This document shows, piece after piece, positions 27,564 through 35,824 of a DNA stretch of 51,267 bases. The notes under the pieces were generated by a model that worked only from the letters and a program-made list of their open reading frames with translations, searched no databases and was not told the origin of the DNA. A program made the position numbers and the translations under genes. This stretch comes from an uncultured Pelagibacteraceae bacterium (GTDB lineage Bacteria > Pseudomonadota > Alphaproteobacteria > Pelagibacterales > Pelagibacteraceae), in NCBI GenBank assembly GCA_902601785.1, contig CACKOH010000007.1, positions 1 to 51,267 of the forward strand. The letters are read 5' to 3'. The number at the start of each line of letters is the position of its first letter. The first letter of the stretch is position 1.

Positions 27564-29522
27564 TTGAACAAACAACATAATGATTTAGCAAATTGCATCA
27601 GATTTTTATCAATAGATGCGGTTCAAAAAGCTAATTCTGGACACCCAGGCATGCCAATGGGTATGGCGGATGTTGTAACTGTACTTTTTAAGAATTTTTT
27701 AAGATTTAATCCAAAAAATCCAAATTGGATGAATAGAGATAGATTCGTTTTGTCTGCAGGTCATGGATCGATGCTTTTATACTCTTTGCTGTTTTTAACT
27801 GGATATAAGAGTATTTCATTAAATAGTATAAAAAATTTCAGGCAGCTAAACTCAATATGTGCTGGTCATCCTGAATACCATCCAAATTCAGGTATTGAAA
27901 CAACAACAGGACCTCTTGGACAAGGAATAGCAAACGCAGTGGGATTTGCAATCGCAGAAGAAATTTTAAAAAAAAAATTAGGAAATCATTTAATTAATCA
28001 CAAAACTTATGTTTTGGCTGGAGATGGGTGTTTAATGGAAGGAATAAGTCATGAGGCAATGAGTTTAGCAGGACATTTGAAGCTTAAAAATTTAGTAATG
28101 CTTTTTGATAACAATTCAATTTCAATTGACGGTCCAACTGATCTTGCTGTTTCAGATAATTTTAAAAAAAGATTTGAGGGTTATGGTTGGGATTATATTT
28201 TAATAAATGGACATAATGAAAAAGAAATATTTAAAGCATTAAAAAATGTTCAAAAAGCAAAAAAACCAACTGTTATTTCTTGTAAAACAAAAATTGGATA
28301 TGGTTCCCCAAATAAATCAGGTAAAGCTTCCTCCCATGGGAGTCCTTTGGGTTTAGAGGAGATTGAACTTGTTAAAAAAGCCCTAAATTGGAACAATAAA
28401 CCTTTTAATATTCCGAATAAAATTTTGAAAGAGTGGAGAAAAATTGGTCAAAGATGTGTAACTCAAGAAAAAAAATGGATTAAGATATTTAACAAAAACA
28501 AAACAAAATTTAAAAATTTAAAAAAAAATAATTTTATAAGTATTTTAAAAAGAGAAAAAAGAAATGCGATTTTGGAGCCTAAAAGTTTGGCTACAAGAAA
28601 ATGTTCTGAGATGACACTTAATGCATTAACAAACCAAAATCATAACTTAATTGGTGGCTCTGCTGATTTAGCAGGATCTAACAATACAAAAACAAAACAT
28701 CAAAAAATAATTAAGCCTGGAGATTTTAGCGGAGATTATATTCACTACGGAGTAAGAGAACATGGAATGAGTGGAATAATGAATGGTATTGCACTCTATG
28801 GAAATTTAATTCCATATGGTGGAACTTTTTTAATTTTTTCCGATTATTGTAAACCTTCAATTAGGTTATCTGCGTTGATGCAAAAAAGAGTGATATATGT
28901 AATGACACATGACTCTATAGGACTTGGAGAGGATGGGCCAACCCACCAGCCAATTGAGCAGCTCTCAGGTTTACGATCAATTCCAAATTTAAATGTTTTT
29001 AGGCCAGCAGATAGAGTTGAAACAATTGAATGTTGGGAACATGCTTTAAAAAGTTCTAAAACACCAAGTATTATATCTTTAACAAGACAAAGCCTAAATC
29101 CTATAAGAAAATCATTTACAAATATAAATAAATGTTCCCTAGGAGCCTATGAGGTTTTGAGAACTAATAAAAAAATTAATTTAACAATATTTGCAAGCGG
29201 TTCAGAGGTTAATTTGGCGATCGAAACTAGTCATAAATTAGCCAAAGATAAAATATACTGTAAAGTTATATCAATGCCATCTATGGAGCTTTTTGATCAA
29301 CAATCAAAATTATATAAAAATAAAATTTTGAACGAAACTAAATTTAAAATTTCTATAGAAGCTGGATCAAGCGATTGTTGGAAAAAATATGTAGGAAGTT
29401 CAGGTCTAACATTTGGAATTAATGAATTTGGCAAGAGTGCACCCTACAAAGATATTTTTAAACACTTTGGACTAACATTTTCAAATATTGCCAGTAAAAC
29501 CAAAAAAATGATAGGAGATTAA
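27564..29522 (+). CDS. tkt: Transketolase
   Basis: ThDP enzyme of the non-oxidative pentose phosphate pathway, moving two-carbon units between sugar phosphates. The start is TTG at 27564, with AGGA a few bases upstream (27554-27557); it is followed by the normal N-terminus NDLANCIRFLSIDAVQKANS and GHPGMPMGMADV. The ThDP motif is GDGCLMEG ... FDNNSIS, and the catalytic and binding histidines lie in AGHPEYHP, GPLGQG and VREHGMSGI. DSIGLGEDGPTHQPIEQL is the transketolase signature. The length of 652 aa is standard. It leads a tkt-gap-pgk-fba operon, with gap starting 2 bp after its stop. Confidence 0.97.
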   Translation: MNKQHNDLANCIRFLSIDAVQKANSGHPGMPMGMADVVTVLFKNFLRFNPKNPNWMNRDRFVLSAGHGSMLLYSLLFLTGYKSISLNSIKNFRQLNSICAGHPEYHPNSGIETTTGPLGQGIANAVGFAIAEEILKKKLGNHLINHKTYVLAGDGCLMEGISHEAMSLAGHLKLKNLVMLFDNNSISIDGPTDLAVSDNFKKRFEGYGWDYILINGHNEKEIFKALKNVQKAKKPTVISCKTKIGYGSPNKSGKASSHGSPLGLEEIELVKKALNWNNKPFNIPNKILKEWRKIGQRCVTQEKKWIKIFNKNKTKFKNLKKNNFISILKREKRNAILEPKSLATRKCSEMTLNALTNQNHNLIGGSADLAGSNNTKTKHQKIIKPGDFSGDYIHYGVREHGMSGIMNGIALYGNLIPYGGTFLIFSDYCKPSIRLSALMQKRVIYVMTHDSIGLGEDGPTHQPIEQLSGLRSIPNLNVFRPADRVETIECWEHALKSSKTPSIISLTRQSLNPIRKSFTNINKCSLGAYEVLRTNKKINLTIFASGSEVNLAIETSHKLAKDKIYCKVISMPSMELFDQQSKLYKNKILNETKFKISIEAGSSDCWKKYVGSSGLTFGINEFGKSAPYKDIFKHFGLTFSNIASKTKKMIGD

Positions 29523-29524
29523 GT

Positions 29525-30532
29525 ATGGCAATTAAAATTGGAATTAACGGAATGGGTAGAATTGGTCGAATGATTGTCAGATCAATTTTTGAAAATCAAA
29601 ATAAAAATTTAAAGATTCAGCATATCAATAACAGATCAAATTCAGAAGCTACAGGTAAATTAATTAGATACGATTCTATCCATGGAAAATTTGATTCTGA
29701 TATTAAATTTGATGAAAATAATTTGATTATAAATAAACAAAAAATTTCATTTTCTCAAGAGCCTAAGATCGAAAAAATAAATTGGAAAAAGTATGATGTT
29801 GAATATGTTTTAGAATGTACAGGTAAGTTTAACTCGAGAGAAAAACTTGAAACTCATATTAAAAATGGTGCAAAAAAAGTGATTGTATCTGCTCCATGCA
29901 AAAATGCAGATAAAACAATAGTTTTTGGTGTTAACGAAAACACCTTAACTAAAAAAGATAAAATAATCTCAGCTGCCTCATGTACTACGAATTGTTTGGC
30001 ACCAGTTGTAGATGTCATTCACAAAAAATTTGAAATTGAAAAAGGTTTTATGACCACGATTCATTCATTTACTAGTGACCAAAGAATTTTGGACAATTCT
30101 CATAAAGATCCAAGAAGAGCGCGATCTGCAAGCCAGTCAATTGTTCCTACATCAACTGGGGCATCAAAAGCAATTGGTGAAATAATTCCAAGTTTGAAAG
30201 GAAAATTAGAAGGTATAGCGATGAGAGTGCCTACACCAAATGTTTCTCTAGTAGAATTAGTTTTTTGTACAAAAAAAGAAATTAACATAAAAAATATAAA
30301 TAGTGAATTTGAATTAGCTTCAAAAAGAGAATTAAAAAAAATTTTAGAAGTTACGTATGAAAAATTAGTTTCTGTTGATTTCAATCATCATTCAGCCTCT
30401 GCAATCGTTGATGCAACTTTAACAAGTGTGGTTGGAGCAAATATGGGTAAAATTTCAGCTTGGTATGACAACGAATGGGGTTTTTCTAACAGAATGTGTG
30501 ATATTGCTGAAAATTTGCATAAAATCTCTTAA
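29525..30532 (+). CDS. gap: Glyceraldehyde-3-phosphate dehydrogenase, possibly NADP-preferring
   Basis: Phosphorylating GAPDH, interconverting glyceraldehyde 3-phosphate and 1,3-bisphosphoglycerate. The nucleotide-binding GINGMGRIGRM (6-16) and the catalytic C153 in SAASCTTNCLAPVV are clear, as are HSFTSDQRILDNSHKDPRRARSA (slightly variant) and RVPTPNVSLVEL. The residue after the second beta strand, aspartate in NAD-type enzymes (INDL in E. coli), is asparagine here (N36 in HINNRSNSE), followed by R37. That pair removes the charge that excludes NADP and adds a potential 2'-phosphate ligand, so NADP use is inferred. The length of 335 aa is normal. It sits between tkt and pgk, overlapping pgk by 1 bp. 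Confidence 0.96.
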   Translation: MAIKIGINGMGRIGRMIVRSIFENQNKNLKIQHINNRSNSEATGKLIRYDSIHGKFDSDIKFDENNLIINKQKISFSQEPKIEKINWKKYDVEYVLECTGKFNSREKLETHIKNGAKKVIVSAPCKNADKTIVFGVNENTLTKKDKIISAASCTTNCLAPVVDVIHKKFEIEKGFMTTIHSFTSDQRILDNSHKDPRRARSASQSIVPTSTGASKAIGEIIPSLKGKLEGIAMRVPTPNVSLVELVFCTKKEINIKNINSEFELASKRELKKILEVTYEKLVSVDFNHHSASAIVDATLTSVVGANMGKISAWYDNEWGFSNRMCDIAENLHKIS

Positions 30533-31713
30533 TGAGAAGTATTAAAAACGAAAAAAATCTTTATGGTAAAAAAATATTACTAAGATTAGATTTAAATGTT
30601 CCTATAGTAAATGGGAAAATAAGTGACACAACTAGAATAGATAAAATTCTACCTACTTTAAATTTTCTTAATAAACAAAAAGCTAAAATTATTATTTTAT
30701 CACATGTGGGTAGGCCAAAAGGTAAGGCTATAAAAGAACTTTCATTAAAACCAATTTGTGAAAATTTAGAGGAACAATTAGGTTTAAATGTGAAATTAAT
30801 TACACAAAATATAAATGAAATTAAAAATAAGGATTTCTTTAATAATTTTGATGAGGAAATCTTAATGTTAGAAAACATTAGATTTTACGCAGAAGAAGAA
30901 AAAAATGATAATAAGTTTGCAGAGCACCTAGCAAGTTTTGGTGATATTTATGTTAATGATGCTTTCTCTTGCTCTCATCGTTCACATGCCTCAATTGTTG
31001 AAATATCAAAATTCTTACCTTCATTTTCTGGATTACAAATAGATCTAGAAATTGATGCCCTTACTAAAATTACCTCTGAAATTACAAAACCAATATCCTG
31101 TATAATTGGAGGATCCAAAATTTCTACCAAAATTGATATTATAAAAAATTTAATACCTAAATTTGATAATATTATTATTGTTGGAGCTATGGCTAATAAT
31201 TTTATTGAGCACTTTGGTCACAATATTGGAAAATCTATTAAAGAAAAAAACTGCGACCCAATCATTGAAGAAATTATTTCACTTTCGAAAAAAGAAAAAT
31301 GTGAAATAAGTTATCCAGAAGATGTGCTTGTATCTAAAGACCTAAATGGATCATACAAAAAAAGAAAATTAAATGAAATTTTGAATGATGAAATGATTTT
31401 AGACATTGGACCAAAAACTATTAATAAAATAACAGATATTATTAATTCTAGTAAGACCATATTATGGAATGGACCTGCTGGATATTTTGAAAACCCTAAC
31501 TTTGCAAACGGCAGCATTGAAATAGCAAAAACAATAATTAAAAATAATAAATCAGACAAAATTTTTTCAGTTGTTGGTGGAGGAGATACGGTCTCATTAT
31601 TGAACAGTATAAAAGCAGTTGATGGTTTCAACTTTGTTTCAACTGCAGGTGGAGCTTTTTTAGAATATCTTGAAGGTAAAAAGCTTCCTGGTATAACTGC
31701 GTTAAATCAATAA
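30532..31713 (+). CDS. pgk: Phosphoglycerate kinase
   Basis: Transfers phosphate between 1,3-bisphosphoglycerate and ADP. Family blocks are GKKILLRLDLNVPIVNGKI near 12-30, ILSHVGRPKGK, MLENIRFYAEEEKND, FSCSHRSHASIVEISKFLPS, CIIGGSKISTKI, TILWNGPAGYFE and the ATP-side SVVGGGDTVSLL and STAGGAFLEYLEGKKLPG. The length of 393 aa is typical. The ATG overlaps the gap stop (TAATG), and fba begins right after its TAA, so gap, pgk and fba are a tightly coupled unit. Confidence 0.98.
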   Translation: MRSIKNEKNLYGKKILLRLDLNVPIVNGKISDTTRIDKILPTLNFLNKQKAKIIILSHVGRPKGKAIKELSLKPICENLEEQLGLNVKLITQNINEIKNKDFFNNFDEEILMLENIRFYAEEEKNDNKFAEHLASFGDIYVNDAFSCSHRSHASIVEISKFLPSFSGLQIDLEIDALTKITSEITKPISCIIGGSKISTKIDIIKNLIPKFDNIIIVGAMANNFIEHFGHNIGKSIKEKNCDPIIEEIISLSKKEKCEISYPEDVLVSKDLNGSYKKRKLNEILNDEMILDIGPKTINKITDIINSSKTILWNGPAGYFENPNFANGSIEIAKTIIKNNKSDKIFSVVGGGDTVSLLNSIKAVDGFNFVSTAGGAFLEYLEGKKLPGITALNQ

Positions 31714-32724
31714 ATGTCAGAACTAAATAAAATTGCACTAAAAATAATTTCTAACGGGAAAGGTATACTTGCTGCAGATGAAAGCAATGGTACTATGACC
31801 AAAAGGCTTACATCAGTAAATGTAAAGTCAACTCCTGAAAATAGACTATTGTTCAGGGAAATTCTTTTCTCATCTGAATGCATGAAAGAATGTGTTGGAG
31901 GAGTCATTCTTTATGATGAAACAATAAACCAAACTACGAGTTTTGGAAAATCAATCCCTGACCTAATTTCAGCTTCGGGCGCTGTGCCAGGAATTAAAGT
32001 TGATACAGGTGCTAAAGAATTAGCAAACTCTCCTCTTGAAAAAATTACTGAGGGTTTAGACGGCCTCAGAGAAAGATTAAAAAAATATTATGAACTTGGA
32101 GCAAGATTTACAAAATGGAGGGGAGTTTATTCTATTAGTAATACACACCCAACCAAGCTAGCAATAAATAGTAATGCTCATGCACTAGCGAGATACTCCG
32201 CCCTAGTTCAAGAAAGTGGTATGGTTCCAATAGTAGAGCCTGAATTATTAATGGATGGAGAACATACTGCAGATGTCTGTTTAAGTAAAACATCGGAGGT
32301 TATAAAAAAATGTTTTGAAGAACTAATCTTACATAAAGTTGATCTATCAGGAATTATTTTAAAACCAAATATGATATTGCCTGGCACTCAATCAAAAGAA
32401 AAAATATCTAGTGAAGAGGTTTCAAACAAAACACTTGAGTGTCTTAAAAATTCAGTACCTAATGATGTGCCTGGAATAGCCTTTTTATCAGGAGGTCAGT
32501 CTGAGTTAAAAGCTACAGAAAATTTAAATTTAATAAATAAAAAAAACAATACTAATTTTATTATGACATACTCATACGGAAGAGCTCTTCAGCAAAGTGC
32601 TCTTAAAGTATGGTCTAAAAATATAAAAGAAATTGAGGAAACTCAAAAAATTTTTAATCACAGAGCTAAAATGTGTACATTGGCTGCTCAAGGTAAATGG
32701 GTTAGCGAACTTGAGAGCAAATAA
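31714..32724 (+). CDS. fba: Class I fructose-bisphosphate aldolase
   Basis: Schiff-base aldolase cleaving or forming fructose 1,6-bisphosphate. Motifs are GKGILAADESNGTMTKRL (16-33), EPELLMDGEH and the Schiff-base lysine K217 in LSGIILKPNMILPGTQS; FLSGGQSELKATENLN and YSYGRALQQSALKVW complete the class I pattern. The length of 336 aa is close to the bacterial/plastid type, slightly shorter than animal enzymes. It is the class I (metal-free) form rather than the class II enzyme common in bacteria. It directly follows pgk; its last bases overlap the thiE coding region. Confidence 0.96.
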   Translation: MSELNKIALKIISNGKGILAADESNGTMTKRLTSVNVKSTPENRLLFREILFSSECMKECVGGVILYDETINQTTSFGKSIPDLISASGAVPGIKVDTGAKELANSPLEKITEGLDGLRERLKKYYELGARFTKWRGVYSISNTHPTKLAINSNAHALARYSALVQESGMVPIVEPELLMDGEHTADVCLSKTSEVIKKCFEELILHKVDLSGIILKPNMILPGTQSKEKISSEEVSNKTLECLKNSVPNDVPGIAFLSGGQSELKATENLNLINKKNNTNFIMTYSYGRALQQSALKVWSKNIKEIEETQKIFNHRAKMCTLAAQGKWVSELESK

Positions 32725-33325
32725 AAAGAAATTTATTTATCTTATTTCCCCAAACAAAATATATAAAAAATTCTTCAAGGATCTTCAAAAAGTACTGGAA
32801 TCAGGAAAAGTATACTTTTTTCAATTGAGACTCAAAAAATATTCCTTCAAAAATAAAATCTCTATTGGACAAAAAGTTAAAAATATCTGTAAAAAAAATA
32901 ATGTAAAATTTTTAATAAATGATGATCCAATACTTGCAATAAAATTGGGTGCCGATGGTTGTCATTTAGGTCAAAAAGATATGAATATAATAGAAGCTAG
33001 GAGGATAATTGGCAAAAAAATTATAGGTATTACCTGCCATAATTCTATAATCTTAGCAAAAAAAGCTATTAAAGCTAAAGCAAGTTATTTAGCTTTTGGA
33101 GCTTTTTATTCCTCACAAACTAAAAAAACTAATCATGTAGCAAAATTCAAAATTTTAAATAAGATAAAAAAAATTTCCAAAACTCCAATTGTAGCTATTG
33201 GAGGTATTAATTCTGAAAACTATAAAAATCTGTTATTGAACAATGCAAATTTTTTAGCTATCTCAGGCTACGTATGGAATAATAAAAAATATAAACCCAT
33301 AGAGGCAATAGAAAGATTAAAATGA
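32711..33325 (+). CDS. thiE: Thiamine-phosphate synthase (ThiE/TenI family)
   Basis: Couples HMP-diphosphate with thiazole phosphate to thiamine phosphate. The barrel shows FIYLISP, VYFFQLRLK, INDDPILAIKLGADGCHLGQ followed by KDM, IIGITCHN, YLAFGAFYSSQTKK and TPIVAIGGINSEN, all typical. The frame is open from 32633, but the first 26 codons lie inside fba in another frame and do not look like ThiE; the TTG at 32711 (giving MRANKKKFIYLIS) is the better start. About 204 aa, the normal size. TenI, a close relative, is less likely but not excluded. efp overlaps its 3' end by 4 bp. Confidence 0.85.
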   Translation: MRANKKKFIYLISPNKIYKKFFKDLQKVLESGKVYFFQLRLKKYSFKNKISIGQKVKNICKKNNVKFLINDDPILAIKLGADGCHLGQKDMNIIEARRIIGKKIIGITCHNSIILAKKAIKAKASYLAFGAFYSSQTKKTNHVAKFKILNKIKKISKTPIVAIGGINSENYKNLLLNNANFLAISGYVWNNKKYKPIEAIERLK

Positions 33326-33882
33326 AAATTAATGCTGGTGAGATTAGAGTTGGAATGCTTTTAGAGTATAAGAATGATTTATGGCAAGTTTTAAAAACTC
33401 AACATGTTAAACCAGGTAAAGGTGGTGCCTTTGTACAAGTTGAAATGAAAAGTGTAGGAAAAAATACAAAGTTAAATGAAAGATTTAGATCAAATGAAAC
33501 TGTTGACAAGGCTTCTTTAGAGGAAACAAAATTTAATTATCTTTATGAGGATGAAAGTTATTATTTTTTTATGGACCCTAAAAGCTTTGAACAAATAGAA
33601 ATTAAAAAAAACTTGGTTGGAAATCAAGGGAAACTTTTATCTGAAAATCTTGAAGTTTCTGTTAATTTTTATAATGAAAATCCAATTTCGGTTGAATTAC
33701 CTAACCAAGTAAAGTGTAAAATAGATACAACCGATGCAGCTTTAAAGGGACAAACAGTTTCGTCATCATACAAACCTGCAACTCTTGATAATGGATTAAA
33801 TATTCAAGTACCTCCATTTATCGAGTCAGGTGATGAGATAATAGTTGATACAAGAAATTTAGAATACATAAAAAAAATTTAA
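33322..33882 (+). CDS. efp: Translation elongation factor P
   Basis: Binds stalled ribosomes between the P and E sites and promotes peptide bond formation at proline runs. The three-domain EF-P is complete: the KOW-like N-terminus has GEIRVGMLLEYKNDLWQVLK and HVKPGKGGAFVQVEMKS, where K33 at the tip corresponds to the lysine modified in E. coli (K34). The C-terminal signature is KGQTVSSSYKPATLDNGLNI, then VPPFIESGDEIIVDTR. The length of 186 aa is standard. No modification enzyme gene (epmA/epmB) is in the window. The 4-bp overlap with thiE (ATGA) suggests coupling. Confidence 0.97.
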   Translation: MKINAGEIRVGMLLEYKNDLWQVLKTQHVKPGKGGAFVQVEMKSVGKNTKLNERFRSNETVDKASLEETKFNYLYEDESYYFFMDPKSFEQIEIKKNLVGNQGKLLSENLEVSVNFYNENPISVELPNQVKCKIDTTDAALKGQTVSSSYKPATLDNGLNIQVPPFIESGDEIIVDTRNLEYIKKI

Positions 33883-33885
33883 AAT

Positions 33886-34626
33886 ATGATTTCAATATCC
33901 TCTAACCTTAATATTATGATAAAGACTGCAGAGAAAGCATCTAAGACTGTTATAAGAGATTTTGGGGAAATTGAAAAATTGCAAGCTTCCAAGAAAGGTC
34001 CTAGGGATTTTGTCACTAAAACAGATAAACGTGTTGAAAATATTATTATTGAAGAACTTAGTAAAACAAAAAAAAATTACTCTTTCCTTTCGGAAGAAAT
34101 CGGAAAAATTAAAAATAAAGATGAAGATAATATATGGATTATCGACCCAATTGATGGCACAACAAACTTTCTACATGGTATCCCTCATTTTGCAATTTGT
34201 ATTGCATTACAGTCTAAAAAAGAAATAGTCAGTAGTCTAATTTTTGATCCTATCAAAGATGAAATGTTTTTTGCTGAGAAAAATAAAGGTTCCTATCTTA
34301 ATAATCAAAGATTAAGAGTCTCAAAAAAAAATATTATAGATGATTGCTTATTTTCAAGTAACCAAGAAGGAGTGAAATTTAGTAATTTTAATATGCGTTA
34401 CACTGGTTCTGCAGCTTTAGATCTGGCATATGTGGCTGCTGGTAGATTTGATGGTTACTTTCATAATGATATTAATCTTTGGGATGTGGCAGCTGGGTCA
34501 CTTATGGTGCAGGAAGCTGGTGGGTTTGTAAATGATCTAAATAAATTCAGCAATAATGCAATAAATATTAGAGCCTCAAATGATGGTATAAAAGATAAAA
34601 TGCTCAGAGAATTAGAGAACTTTTAA
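33886..34626 (+). CDS. suhB: Inositol monophosphatase family protein (SuhB-like)
   Basis: Mg-dependent phosphatase of the IMPase family; SuhB also assists rRNA antitermination in E. coli. Metal-binding motifs are SFLSEEIG (glutamate), WIIDPIDGTTNFLHGIPHFA (DPIDGT) and the C-terminal INLWDVAAGSLMVQEAGG. The N-terminal region has RDFVTKTDKRVENIIIEEL. The length of 246 aa is slightly short but complete. It directly follows efp (3 bp). The natural substrate may be inositol phosphate or another sugar phosphate; the family alone does not settle this. Confidence 0.9.
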   Translation: MISISSNLNIMIKTAEKASKTVIRDFGEIEKLQASKKGPRDFVTKTDKRVENIIIEELSKTKKNYSFLSEEIGKIKNKDEDNIWIIDPIDGTTNFLHGIPHFAICIALQSKKEIVSSLIFDPIKDEMFFAEKNKGSYLNNQRLRVSKKNIIDDCLFSSNQEGVKFSNFNMRYTGSAALDLAYVAAGRFDGYFHNDINLWDVAAGSLMVQEAGGFVNDLNKFSNNAINIRASNDGIKDKMLRELENF

Positions 34627-34661
34627 TTGTGTTCTGAATTTCCTTTGTTATAAATCTCGTT

Positions 34662-34892
34662 ATGAAAAAAGATATTCACCCAAAGTACCACACTATTAAA
34701 GTAGAAATGACAGATGGTAGTCAATTTGAAACTAAGTCCACGTGGGGCGCTGAGGGAGACTTGTTGAAGTTAGAAATTGATCCTAGATCCCATTCTGCAT
34801 GGACAGGTGGTAAACAAAAACTAATGGATAAAGGTAGAATAAGTAAGTTTAATAAAAAATTCCAAAATTTCAAGTCAGAAAAGAAAAATTAA
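34662..34892 (+). CDS. rpmE: 50S ribosomal protein L31
   Basis: Large-subunit protein bridging to the small subunit head. The 76-aa sequence begins [20 protein letters not shown] and contains [20 protein letters not shown] followed by [20 protein letters not shown], the standard L31 pattern. The zinc-binding cysteines of the C+ form are absent, as in other C- alphaproteobacterial L31 proteins. It lies 35 bp downstream of suhB and 1 bp before trcR, so the pair rpmE-trcR is co-transcribed. Confidence 0.96.
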   Translation: MKKDIHPKYHTIKVEMTDGSQFETKSTWGAEGDLLKLEIDPRSHSAWTGGKQKLMDKGRISKFNKKFQNFKSEKKN

Positions 34893-34893
34893 A

Positions 34894-35475
34894 ATGTCTA
34901 ATGCACCTTTAATGCCAATGGCCACTGCTGTTTGGCTAGTTGAAAATACAACATTAACATTCAAACAAATTGCAGATTTTTGTCAGTTGCACGAAGTGGA
35001 AATTCAAGGAATAGCAGATGGTGAAGTAGCAAAAGCTATTAAAGCTTATAACCCCATAATATCAGGTCAGTTATCAAGAGAAGAAATTGAACTATCCTCT
35101 AAAGACGAAAACAGACCATTGCAAATTAAAAGTAGCGACATTCAAATATCAAATTCAGAAAAAAAAATTAAAAGATATGTACCACTTTCAAAAAGACAAG
35201 ATAAACCAGATTCTGCATTGTGGCTTATTAGGCAACATAATTTACTCAAGGACTCTCAAATTGCAAAACTCGTTGGCATAACAAAAAATTCAGTCACATC
35301 AATTAGAAACAAAAGTTATTGGAATTATAACAATCTAAATCCAAAGGATCCTGTTGCATTGAATTTATTTACTCAAAAAGATTTATTAGATGCTGTGGAA
35401 AAAGCTGAAAGAAGAATAAAAAGAGAAAAGAAACAAAAGGAAAAAGAAAAACTTAGTAACCTAGCATCTGCATAA
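34894..35475 (+). CDS. trcR: Cell cycle transcriptional regulator TrcR (DUF1013)
   Basis: Alphaproteobacterial DNA-binding protein of the DUF1013 family, tied to cell-cycle transcription (CtrA/GcrA network) in Caulobacter-like species. The conserved N-terminus is MSNAPLMPMATAVWLVENTT, then LTFKQIADFCQLHEVEIQGI with a helix-turn-helix, IADGEVA, GQLSREEIE and a second HTH-like part with RQDKPDSALWLIRQHNLLKD and QIAKLVGITKNSVTSIRNKSY. The C-terminal tail is Lys/Glu-rich. The length of 193 aa is usual. Position after rpmE is shared with many relatives. It is good evidence that the genome is alphaproteobacterial. Confidence 0.9.
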   Translation: MSNAPLMPMATAVWLVENTTLTFKQIADFCQLHEVEIQGIADGEVAKAIKAYNPIISGQLSREEIELSSKDENRPLQIKSSDIQISNSEKKIKRYVPLSKRQDKPDSALWLIRQHNLLKDSQIAKLVGITKNSVTSIRNKSYWNYNNLNPKDPVALNLFTQKDLLDAVEKAERRIKREKKQKEKEKLSNLASA

Positions 35476-35503
35476 TGAATGAAATTTATAGACATAAAAT
35501 AAT

Positions 35504-35528
35504 AAAAGTGATAGTTAACCACTTTTTT
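35504..35528 (+). promoter_or_regulatory. Hairpin directly before the rpsU ribosome binding site
   Basis: AAAAGTG (35504-35510) pairs with CACTTTT (35520-35526) over seven base pairs, with a 9-nt loop, and two more T follow before GGAGG at 35529. It may be a weak terminator for trcR or a structure that controls access to the rpsU start. The stem is AT-rich apart from two G-C pairs, so it is only moderately stable. Confidence 0.5.
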
Positions 35529-35533
35529 GGAGG
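35529..35533 (+). promoter_or_regulatory. Strong Shine-Dalgarno GGAGG deciding the rpsU start
   Basis: The exact GGAGG core lies 5 nt upstream of ATT 35539, whereas it overlaps the alternative TTG at 35527. Such perfect sites are uncommon in this window, which supports ATT as the initiating codon. Confidence 0.65.
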
Positions 35534-35538
35534 TAGTT

Positions 35539-35733
35539 ATTAAAATAGAAGTTAAAGATAATAATATTGAACAAGCCTTAAGAGTTTTAAAAAGAAAACT
35601 TCAGAGGGATGGTTTTTTTAAAGTAATTAAATTAAAGAATACTTATGAAAAGCCTTCAGAAAAGAAAAAAAGAATTCTTCAAGAAAATATTAAAAGAGTA
35701 AAAAAACTAAATAAACTTAAAAACAGAATTTAA
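35539..35733 (+). CDS. rpsU: 30S ribosomal protein S21, probable ATT start
   Basis: Small-subunit protein near the anti-Shine-Dalgarno region of 16S rRNA. DNNIEQALRVLKRKLQRDG, FFKVIKL and YEKPSEKKKRI are S21 family blocks. The frame can be opened with TTG at 35527, but that codon runs into the GGAGG site (35529-35533) and the tail of the hairpin. Aligning with usual S21 N-termini (MQVIVRDNN) puts the start on ATT at 35539, 5 nt after GGAGG; no ATG or GTG is available. The product would be 64 aa. ATT starts are rare and often self-regulated, as in infC. S21 identity is firm; the start is inferred. Confidence 0.9.
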   Translation: MKIEVKDNNIEQALRVLKRKLQRDGFFKVIKLKNTYEKPSEKKKRILQENIKRVKKLNKLKNRI

Positions 35734-35739
35734 GTATAT

Positions 35740-35816
<77 letters not shown>

Positions 35817-35824
35817 ATTCCAGA

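Noticed and set aside
32633-32710. Longer N-terminus for thiE starting at 32633
   Set aside because: This part lies within conserved fba sequence read in another frame; ThiE similarity begins at KKFIYLISP, just after the TTG at 32711.
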